A DNA stretch of 46,184 nt, taken from the NCBI GenBank assembly GCA_015231885.1, contig JADGAT010000040.1, positions 1 through 46,184 of the forward strand, given 5' to 3'. The position numbers and the translations under genes were made by a program. Of this stretch, positions 40,101 through 46,184 are shown piece by piece (the first letter of the stretch is position 1; the number at the start of each line of letters is the position of its first letter). Under the pieces are notes generated by a model. The model did not search any database and was not told the origin of the DNA. It saw nothing but the letters and a program-made list of their open reading frames with translations. The stretch comes from SAR324 cluster bacterium. GTDB lineage: Bacteria; SAR324; NAC60-12.

Positions 40101-42240
40101 TATGTACATCACGTTGAGGAAATGGAATTTCAATATTGTATTTGCTCAAGGCTGTTTCAATATGCCATAGACAGTCCGTTTCCACCATGTGTCCACTAGG
40201 AATGGCTTTATCATCGACCCACACCAATAGTTCAAAATCCAGGCTGCTGTCTCCAAAATTGATCAGCCGAACCAAAGGTTTATACTTTTCATCGCTTTTC
40301 ATTAAGTAGTCCAGGCTTTCAGCCGCTTCAACCGCGGCTTTGGCAACCAGGTCTTTATCGGTTCCATAAGCCACACCAAAAGGAATATGAATCCTGCGCT
40401 GAGCATTTGTCAGGGTCAAGTTGATCACCCGCCCACTGATAAACTCAGAATTTGGCACCAATATATCGATATTATCCAGTGTTTCAATCCGTGTACTGCG
40501 GACATTGATTTCACGGATAATGCCTCTTACACCCGATTCCAGTTCTACCTTATCTCCAACTTTGATGGGGCGTTCAAACAGCAAGATCAGACCAGAAACA
40601 AAATTATTGAAGATGGACTGCAACCCAAAACCAATGCCCACACTGAGCGCTCCAGCAATCAGAGCCAATTTTGAAAAATCAATTCCGATGGACGATAAGC
40701 CAACAATAGTTCCAAGCGTGATGAGTGCATAATGCAGCAAACGCCCCAGAGTGTAGTTGGCCGATTCACTGAATCCTTTTTCCAGGTCTGTTAATCGCTG
40801 CAGTCCGGATTGAATCGCACGTGACATGAAGGCCGCTATGCCCAGAATCAGGAATACCCTCAGAATGCCCAGGGGCGTGACCGGGGTCTCTTCAATCGTG
40901 AACAGGCTTTGTGAAAGCCATCGAATCAACATTTCCCAAAAATTGACGGCTTGATCCTTAACAGAGATTATGGTTTGTTTTAGATATCCCTGATGTGCAG
41001 CCAGTTTTTGTTCAAAAACAGATCGGACGGTTCGACCTAAATCAACTTCTGCATCAATGTCCTGCAAAAGCAATAAATTAGCTTGAGATTGGGCTAGGAT
41101 CTGCTGATGAATTTTTTTCAAAGCAGGATGCCCTGAGACTTTATCATTATTCAAATTGGAAAGAGTTTGGCTGGCATAAAGATGTTCCTGGCTCGTCTTT
41201 TCCAACCATATCTCAAGTTTTTTATTCGTTTGACCCAAGAGACTCTGGAAATTTTTTAGTTGTGACTGCATTGCTGCAAGATTTATATTTTTTGGCTGAA
41301 CCAGCAAAGAGAGCAACTGCTGCTGACTGCGCTTTCTCTCCAACTCCAGAAAAATCAATCCATATTTTGCCTCAGCATGAGTATGTTTTGTACCAGTTAA
41401 CCGGCTTTGTGCTTTTGAGGTTGGGCGATCTTCATTGCTTCCTACACTCTGCGATTCAACAGCCAGTAAGGCCTGTTGAGCATCTTTCAACTGCACGGCC
41501 AGTGTTTTAATTTCACGCTCAGCGGTTTTCAATTCTTCTGCATTGGCGGTAATATGTTTTTGTGCGTATTCCAGCTCTTTTCGTGTTAGTTCAGCATCCC
41601 TTTCATTTTGGATAAAAAGTGATTTCCGATATTTCAATTGTTCTGTTGAAACGGCTAGTACGACTTGATCTGCCATTAATTGGAGTCCCGGCTCCATTCG
41701 TATTGCAGTGTGGTCCGTTAGTTGAAGGTACCGGGCCATCTGGTTATCAATCTGATGTTCTAATGTATTCACCGATACAGAAAGCTGATCAATTTCTTCT
41801 TGATCCGTGTTAAGAGAAGATTTTTTTTTCCGAAGTTGTCTGGAGAGTGTCAGAATCTGTGTGAGTGTGTATTGTGTTTTGAATGCTTCGGCTTTTTCCT
41901 TTGCAGGAACTGTTCGAATGCGTGCGGAAATCCACAAATCCAGATTCACATTCAGCTTTTTCACATAGGCTTTCAACACATCCTGGTTTTCCCTGGAAAA
42001 TGAGTTTTCAAGCATGTTGACCGAACTTTTGAGTGCCTCTACTTGCTTTGAAAGTTTGGATTCATCAACATTGACAAATGAAGACCACCAACCAGGCTGG
42101 AGATCTATTGGATTGGGCAAGGGGGCATTTGTGTCTTGTGCATATCCCCCAAATGAGAGGGTAAACAACAGAAGGATCAGGATCAACACTTGTAGACAGC
42201 GATTGCTCCTGAACAGTGGTGGCATGACCTTTTTATCCAT
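40084..42240 (-). CDS. Large MscS-family channel with periplasmic coiled-coil domain (KefA/MscK-like), second copy
   Basis: 718 residues from ATG 42240 with AAGGA eight bases upstream; a longer frame to 42273 lacks this. A signal peptide (about 15-33, ending YAQ) leads to PIDLQPGWWSSF, matching the motif of the protein at 21326, then about 330 residues of periplasmic coiled coil. Membrane helices begin near 440; pore helix ALSVGIGFGLQS and FNNFVSGLILLFERPIKVGD start the MscS core, ending IPFPQRDVHIK. The core is very similar to the 21326 protein; the coiled coils are much less so. It is a single gene: the upstream region holds a repeat and no recognised sigma-54 site. It overlaps mltF tail to tail by 17 bases. 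Confidence 0.9.
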   Translation of the reverse strand: MDKKVMPPLFRSNRCLQVLILILLLFTLSFGGYAQDTNAPLPNPIDLQPGWWSSFVNVDESKLSKQVEALKSSVNMLENSFSRENQDVLKAYVKKLNVNLDLWISARIRTVPAKEKAEAFKTQYTLTQILTLSRQLRKKKSSLNTDQEEIDQLSVSVNTLEHQIDNQMARYLQLTDHTAIRMEPGLQLMADQVVLAVSTEQLKYRKSLFIQNERDAELTRKELEYAQKHITANAEELKTAEREIKTLAVQLKDAQQALLAVESQSVGSNEDRPTSKAQSRLTGTKHTHAEAKYGLIFLELERKRSQQQLLSLLVQPKNINLAAMQSQLKNFQSLLGQTNKKLEIWLEKTSQEHLYASQTLSNLNNDKVSGHPALKKIHQQILAQSQANLLLLQDIDAEVDLGRTVRSVFEQKLAAHQGYLKQTIISVKDQAVNFWEMLIRWLSQSLFTIEETPVTPLGILRVFLILGIAAFMSRAIQSGLQRLTDLEKGFSESANYTLGRLLHYALITLGTIVGLSSIGIDFSKLALIAGALSVGIGFGLQSIFNNFVSGLILLFERPIKVGDKVELESGVRGIIREINVRSTRIETLDNIDILVPNSEFISGRVINLTLTNAQRRIHIPFGVAYGTDKDLVAKAAVEAAESLDYLMKSDEKYKPLVRLINFGDSSLDFELLVWVDDKAIPSGHMVETDCLWHIETALSKYNIEIPFPQRDVHIKESS

Positions 42241-42346
42241 AAATAGGATCCTTGATAAAATATTAGACAACAATCTTTTTAAAAAATATCATAAATAAAG
42301 AGACATACTACCGTATATTCCACCAAATGATAAAGTAGAAACCACA

Positions 42347-42510
42347 ATAAGGAAGGCGAAAATAATAACATGCTAAAGTTGCGCAGGATTTTCATCGAGA
42401 TTCAAGGCGTTTTATCGGGCGCATAGCGTGCTATGTCACCGGTAAAGCAACACAGAAGATCGTTGAAAAGACAAGAAGGTTTGGTAAGTTATTGTTTGAG
42501 CATTCCTAAG
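42347..42510 (+). repeat. MITE-like palindromic repeat, family B, copy 2
   Basis: About 164 bases, nearly identical to the element at 14643-14804 in reverse. Ends ATAAGGAAGGCG and GCATTCCTAAG mark the shared part; similarity stops outside them. Internal CGGGCGCATAGCGTGCTATG differs from copy 1 by a few bases. It lies between the large MscS gene and a gene remnant, whose reading frame ends in the repeat. Confidence 0.75.
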
Positions 42511-42616
42511 TTTGATTGACTAGCGTTTTTTCTTCAGGTGTTTCAACAACGTCTGTCACAATAACGAACGCTTGACTGGTTTCGTGAATTTCTGTAGCAA
42601 AAGAATACGATTTACT
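42506..42616 (-). pseudogene. Gene remnant, 36 codons, cut by family-B repeat
   Basis: On the minus strand a frame codes SKSYSFATEIHETSQAFVIV then TDVVETPEEKTLVNQT and ends at TAG within the repeat end (42506). There is no start codon or ribosome site. AFVIVTDV recalls the C-terminal domain of YitT/DUF2179-type membrane proteins, but the match is too short to rely on. It overlaps no other real gene, because the sigma-54 activator starts at 42656. Confidence 0.3.
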
Positions 42617-42655
42617 TTAAAAACAAGTATATTTAAGCATTTCTTAGAAAGAAAA

Positions 42656-44107
42656 ATGAAATCGATTTTGATTGCGTCACCAGATACAAAGACATGTGAG
42701 GTAATACAGAATTTACTGCAGGGCGGGTATCGTATTCAGATAACAGACAATCTGGAGACCTGTTTACAAGTTTTCCAAAAAAAAAGGCAGGAATTTACCT
42801 TTGTCGATGTGACATTAATCCATCAGGCTAAGCCACAAATAAAATACCAGGTCAGTGACTATCAAAAGCTGCTGAACCGGTTTTATAAATTCTTCCCAGC
42901 AGCCCCCATCATTATTTTATCCCCGCTGGAGCACATCCGAGGTACCGTTCAGGCAGTCAGGGCAGGTGCCGTAGATTATTTAACGTACCCCTTCGATTCA
43001 ATGGAATTGCAATATGTGATGGAGAATGTCCATCAACAGATTCAGACACGTGCTGAATTGGATGACCTGCGAGCCGAATTTTGGAAACAGGAGTATTGGG
43101 GAGTAGTGCGTTCAAACAGTAAAGCAATGCAGCAGGTTTTTAAAGATGTTGAGAAAGTGGCTCCCACCACTATGACGGTATTGATAGTGGGAGAAACCGG
43201 GACGGGTAAGGGGATCATTGCCAAGCTTATTCATGAGCACAGTATCCGCTGCGATAAACCATTTATTCATGTTCACTGCGGTGCTATCCCAGATTCTCTG
43301 CTGGAAAGCGAATTATTCGGACATGAGAAAGGCGCCTTCACTCATGCCATTCAAAGGAAATTGGGTAAATTTGAAATTGCCCATGGAGGAACTATCTTTT
43401 TGGATGAAGTGGGCACCATGACTCATTCAGCACAAGTGAAACTGCTGCAAGTGCTGCAGGATAAAATTTTTCAGAGAGTGGGAGGAACCGTCGATATAAA
43501 GACAGATGTCCGAGTGATAGCAGCCTCTAATGCAAATCTGAAACAATTGAGTGAAGAAGGTTCATTCCGCAGTGACTTGTATTACCGCTTGAACGTATTT
43601 TCTATTGTTGCCCCTCCTTTACGAGAACGAGCAGAGGACATTTCTCTACTGACAGAGGAGTTTCTGCAACGTTTCAATCAAAAATATGATAAAGTGATCA
43701 AAGGATTCCATCCGGATGTTCTTGAGGCCTTTAGAAGCTATCATTGGCCTGGCAATATACGTGAACTGGAAAACCTGATTGAGCGTGCTTATATTTTGGA
43801 AAAGACTTCTTTTCTCACACCGGAAAGCTTGCCCAGTGATTTGTTTACCATTGCCCATTCGGTTGCCGAAGTGCCTCTGAAGACCTCATTCAATCTAGCA
43901 GAGGCCCGAAATCACGCTGTTGAATCATTTGAACGCCAATATTTAAAAGAACTCTTGGCAGAGCATCATGGAAAAGTCAATCTTTCTGCTCAAATGGCAG
44001 GAATCACTTCTCGTCAGCTCCACCGTATGCTTGCTAAATATTCTATCAACAAAGATGAATTCAAAAACAAATCCATTCCCCCTTCCTCACCATCTCCAGA
44101 TGTTTGA
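42656..44107 (+). CDS. Sigma-54-dependent transcriptional activator (NtrC family) with degenerate receiver
   Basis: 483 residues from ATG 42656 (AGAAAG upstream; the open frame extends to 42572 without a good site). Residues 1-125 have the receiver fold but lack key residues: the acidic pair is replaced (ILIASPD), and the conserved Lys of TKPF is Tyr111 (LTYPF); Asp51 (FVDVT) remains at the acceptor position. The AAA+ domain (about 145-385) has Walker A GETGTGKG (179-186), Walker B GGTIFLDEVG, Arg finger region RSDLYYRLNVF, and the sigma-54 contact loop reads GAFTHA (226-231), not GAFTGA. A Fis-type helix-turn-helix (about 437-463; LSAQMAGITSRQLHRML) ends it. It probably acts without phosphorylation. 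The nearby sigma-54 promoters (21256, 35561) are plausible targets. Confidence 0.92.
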   Translation: MKSILIASPDTKTCEVIQNLLQGGYRIQITDNLETCLQVFQKKRQEFTFVDVTLIHQAKPQIKYQVSDYQKLLNRFYKFFPAAPIIILSPLEHIRGTVQAVRAGAVDYLTYPFDSMELQYVMENVHQQIQTRAELDDLRAEFWKQEYWGVVRSNSKAMQQVFKDVEKVAPTTMTVLIVGETGTGKGIIAKLIHEHSIRCDKPFIHVHCGAIPDSLLESELFGHEKGAFTHAIQRKLGKFEIAHGGTIFLDEVGTMTHSAQVKLLQVLQDKIFQRVGGTVDIKTDVRVIAASNANLKQLSEEGSFRSDLYYRLNVFSIVAPPLRERAEDISLLTEEFLQRFNQKYDKVIKGFHPDVLEAFRSYHWPGNIRELENLIERAYILEKTSFLTPESLPSDLFTIAHSVAEVPLKTSFNLAEARNHAVESFERQYLKELLAEHHGKVNLSAQMAGITSRQLHRMLAKYSINKDEFKNKSIPPSSPSPDV

Positions 44108-44149
44108 AAAATAGCAGACCCCCGTTGTCTGAAATCATTTCCCCTAGTG

Positions 44150-44164
44150 GGACATGTGATGTCC
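44150..44164. promoter_or_regulatory. Inverted repeat GGACAT-GTG-ATGTCC
   Basis: A perfect six-base inverted repeat with a three-base centre, 43 bases after the sigma-54 activator stop and about 50 bases upstream of the weak -24/-12 site at 44215. It could be an enhancer-type binding site for the activator or the stem of a transcript end; no T-run follows. Confidence 0.3.
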
Positions 44165-44214
44165 AAAATATCCTTTATTAAAATTAAATCATTTAAAATC
44201 AAATACTTGAATCA

Positions 44215-44230
44215 TGGCATGCAAATTGAA
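44215..44230 (+). promoter_or_regulatory. Weak sigma-54 promoter-like sequence upstream of the 80-residue protein gene
   Basis: TGGCATGCAAATTGAA fits TGGCAC-N5-TTGCA except C to T at -24 and C to A in the essential -12 GC. The GC loss makes it doubtful. It is of interest only because it stands just downstream of the activator gene. Confidence 0.2.
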
Positions 44231-44343
44231 GAAATAACTCAGGCTCTTCGGATATTTTAAACATAGACTGCAAATAATGTGCTGGCCTGATAAAGAAGCA
44301 GTGGCTCAATTAATCAGTATCACAATAAATCTTTGGAGAAGCA

Positions 44344-44586
44344 ATGAATGAGGAAGCCATTGGCATTATTGGGCCTATCAGTTGGGATCAAAAGGGTAAT
44401 GTTCTTTCCATCGCGTTATTCACCTCCGGTGAAAAAGAGTATGTTATTGCCAATACTCGGGGTGGACAAGAACTATTCAATCAGCTTGGAAAAGAAGTCA
44501 GGGTGATTTTCTCCAAAAATGGATATTTCAGAGATCAAATAGAAATAGTAGTGCACAACTATACAGTAATAGATGCGGTTTCGTGA
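44344..44586 (+). CDS. Small beta-rich protein of unknown function (OB-like)
   Basis: 80 residues with a good ribosome site (GGAG seven to eight bases before ATG). The pattern GIIGPISWDQKGNVLSIAL, then EYVIANTRGGQELFNQLGKE and VRVIFSKNGYFRDQIEIVV, VHNYTVID is that of small cytosolic proteins of deltaproteobacteria-like genomes that look like an OB-type barrel with a short helix. No catalytic motif and no membrane segment. It follows the sigma-54 activator by 236 bases in the same direction and converges on the RimK-like gene. Function unknown. Confidence 0.65.
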   Translation: MNEEAIGIIGPISWDQKGNVLSIALFTSGEKEYVIANTRGGQELFNQLGKEVRVIFSKNGYFRDQIEIVVHNYTVIDAVS

Positions 44587-44611
44587 GATTCCAATAATGA
44601 AAACACCATGC

Positions 44612-45826
44612 TTAACTGGACTCATTCAGCACTTCGTCTGCTACCGGCAGGTCGGGTAGACCCTGTACTTTTGGACGTCTTTTACGACGGATTTTCGGTG
44701 GAATCAGGCCCTGCATCAATTCCTGTTTACCAAAACAGAGCAGCCGATCACCTGCTTCCAGTTTCCGGTCGGATCGAGGGTTTGGAATAACCGTTGTGCC
44801 TTTATAAAGCGTTAACACGGTGATGTCTTTTTCACGCAGTCCAGATTCTTTGATCTCTTGACCTATATGCTCCGATCCTTCAGGAATATAAATCTCGGCA
44901 ACACCATAACCGCGACTCACGGTCAAGCGCTGACGAAGATCGATTTCTGGGAAATTCACCTGTGCGGCGATGTAGTCAATGATGGCGCCGGCGATATCCA
45001 GTTGGGTCGCTTTTTCAATCCCTTCCAATCCTGGTGACGAGTTCACTTCGACGATTTGCGGTCCATCTTTGGCTTCGAGCAGATCAACACCGGCAACACG
45101 AAGCCCGAGAATCTGTGCGGCTCTCACTGCCGTTTCGCGATACAACTCATCAAGCTTCACTGGTTCAGCAATACCTCCTCGGTGGACATTGCTGCGAAAT
45201 TCCTGCCCTTGCGCAACACGGCGCATCGCCCCGACAACCTGATCTCCTACCACGAATGCTCGAATATCACGGCCTTTGCTCTCAGCAACAAATTTTTGGA
45301 TTAAGACACTCTGCTTTTGGCTTTGCAGCAATTCAATAATGGCCTCAGCTGATTTTACGGATTCAGCCAGAAGTACACCAATTCCCTGTGTTCCTTCCAA
45401 CAGCTTGATAATGACGGGGGCTCCTCCAACTCTTTCAATCGCAGGCAGCACATCTTTTTTGTCTCGGACAAACGTTGTTTTCGGAATACCAATACGATGA
45501 CGACTGAGTATTTGCAGGCTGCGTAGTTTGTCTCTTGAATTGGAAATTCCTCCAGCAGAATTGGTACAAAATACATCCATTTGCTCGAATTGCCGTACGA
45601 CTGCTGTGCCAAAGTAAGTGATAGACGCACCAATCCTCGGCAGTACGGCATCGTAAGTCGATAGCCTTTTTTGGCGAAAGTAAAGATCGGGAGTTCCTTC
45701 TTCAAGGTCAATTGCAAACTTGAGAGTATTTAAAACCTTAACATTGTGGCCACGCTGCACAGCGGATTCGCGAAGCCGCCGAGTGCTATAGCTCTTCGGG
45801 CCACAAGAAAGAATTGCTAATTTCAT
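44612..45826 (-). CDS. rimK: RimK-family ATP-grasp ligase fused to TrkA_C (RCK_C) domain
   Basis: 404 residues, ribosome site GAGGAG. Residues 1-290 match RimK, the ligase that adds glutamates to the C-terminus of ribosomal protein S6 or similar substrates: MKLAILSCGPKSYSTRRL at the start, NSRDKLRSLQILSRHRIGIP, ATP-grasp loop KLLEGTQGIGV, and metal-binding QIVEVNSSPGLEGIE. E. coli RimK is 300 residues. Here about 312-385 is an extra domain with the TrkA_C pattern: VAEIYIPEGSEHIGQEIKE, VLTLYKGTTVIPNP and LEAGDRLLCFGKQELM. RCK_C domains bind regulators such as nucleotides in K+ transporters and antiporters. A basic tail (KIRRKRRPK) follows. The fusion suggests that a small ligand controls ligase activity. 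Neighbours do not include rpsF. Confidence 0.88.
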   Translation of the reverse strand: MKLAILSCGPKSYSTRRLRESAVQRGHNVKVLNTLKFAIDLEEGTPDLYFRQKRLSTYDAVLPRIGASITYFGTAVVRQFEQMDVFCTNSAGGISNSRDKLRSLQILSRHRIGIPKTTFVRDKKDVLPAIERVGGAPVIIKLLEGTQGIGVLLAESVKSAEAIIELLQSQKQSVLIQKFVAESKGRDIRAFVVGDQVVGAMRRVAQGQEFRSNVHRGGIAEPVKLDELYRETAVRAAQILGLRVAGVDLLEAKDGPQIVEVNSSPGLEGIEKATQLDIAGAIIDYIAAQVNFPEIDLRQRLTVSRGYGVAEIYIPEGSEHIGQEIKESGLREKDITVLTLYKGTTVIPNPRSDRKLEAGDRLLCFGKQELMQGLIPPKIRRKRRPKVQGLPDLPVADEVLNESS

Positions 45827-45962
45827 TAGAACTCCTCGGGAAACACGATGTCCCCATTGTTGGTGTGATTTTAATATTATCTCAAATGATCAGCCTACTC
45901 CTATTTCGTATTGATTGCACATAAAAAATCGGGATTGGTCATATTTTCGCCCAGGAATATTC

Positions 45963-46045
45963 GCCATTGCGAGGGCTGAGGAACGAAGAACGAGGCAATC
46001 TCAGGAAGAAAGAGATCGCTTCGTCGTGTTTTCTCGCGATGACAA
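45963..46045. repeat. REP/MITE-like hairpin element (GCGATGAC type)
   Basis: The left arm starts CCATTGCGAGGGC and contains GAGGCAATCTC; the right arm contains AGAGATCGCTTCGTCG and ends TCTCGCGATGAC. The arms are imperfect inverted repeats. This kind of 'CATTGCGAG...CAATCTC' palindrome is widespread in intergenic regions of many bacteria. It probably has no gene function here. Confidence 0.65.
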
Positions 46046-46107
46046 TCTCAAGGTGTACCAAAATGTGATCATCCTCAAAAAAACATCTCTAAAAAATGAG
46101 TGCCTGG

Positions 46108-46184
46108 TAAGGGCTCGTACATAAATAACCTTTACAGATGACTTGTCTTTTTCCTCGTCTACGGTGTTGTCTTCAAAGGCACAT
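46108..46184 (+). repeat. MITE-like palindromic repeat, family A, copy 2 (cut by window end)
   Basis: Bases 46111-46184 are identical over all 74 positions to 11546-11619. Just outside, TAA before GGG (46108-46110) matches the TAA at the far end of copy 1, so the full terminal repeat may begin TAAGGG. The element surely continues beyond the window. Confidence 0.8.

Noticed and set aside
45915..46124. 69-codon frame through the REP-like hairpin
   Set aside because: Lies across a palindromic repeat and into the next repeat; no ribosome site.

Overview
The window is a gene-dense, moderately AT-rich stretch of a bacterial chromosome. Signal peptides, a lipoprotein, a lytic transglycosylase and KefA-like channels with large periplasmic domains point to a Gram-negative. 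Hybrid-kinase, RsbU-type, PilZ and sigma-54 regulators, and palindromic MITE- and REP-like repeats, would suit a deltaproteobacterium-like or SAR324-like lineage. That placement is a guess from gene content. No rRNA, tRNA, CRISPR array, phage gene or intact transposase was seen.

Layout. 1-1512: end of a hybrid sensor kinase gene, then a receiver-SpoIIE phosphatase regulator. 1852-8651: an exported PEP-synthase/glucan-water-dikinase-like protein, two convergent beta-lactamase-fold serine hydrolases and an MFS carrier. 8772-11513: a DUF432-like protein, an MscS channel and an EcsC/TerB-like membrane protein. 11546-11706: a MITE-like repeat. 11774-14333: a CoA-transferase/GNAT fusion and a short MscS-like protein. 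14435-14804: a gene remnant and a second MITE-like repeat. 14801-21026 (minus): an apparent five-gene operon, MscS, soluble MgtE_N-CBS protein, MgtE Mg2+ channel, unusual pyruvate kinase, QEGLA/DUF1704 metallopeptidase. 21326-24378: large and small MscS channels. 24494-29223: gingipain-like peptidase, M28 peptidase, lipoprotein. 29220-35500 (minus): small unknown protein, a 1714-residue cation-chloride-cotransporter-like protein ending in a P-loop ATPase, and an MscS-like protein. 35732-36763 (minus): MscS and a frameshifted one-helix ORF. 36881-38664: PilZ protein and CorA. 38742-42240: MltF-like transglycosylase and a second large MscS. 42347-45826: repeat, gene remnant, sigma-54 activator with degenerate receiver, small unknown protein, RimK-TrkA_C fusion. 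45963-46184: REP-like hairpin and a second copy of the first repeat, cut by the window end.

The unifying theme is membrane tension and ion balance. Eight MscS-superfamily genes, two Mg2+ transport systems (MgtE, CorA), one SLC12-like cotransporter, a pyruvate kinase with the K+-independent signature and an RCK_C-bearing RimK lie within about 36 kb. Two of the channel operons are preceded by good sigma-54 (-24/-12) promoter matches, and a sigma-54 activator gene lies in the same window. I infer an osmotic/ionic homeostasis island. The individual families are known; the concentration, the fusions and the possible shared regulation are the new part.
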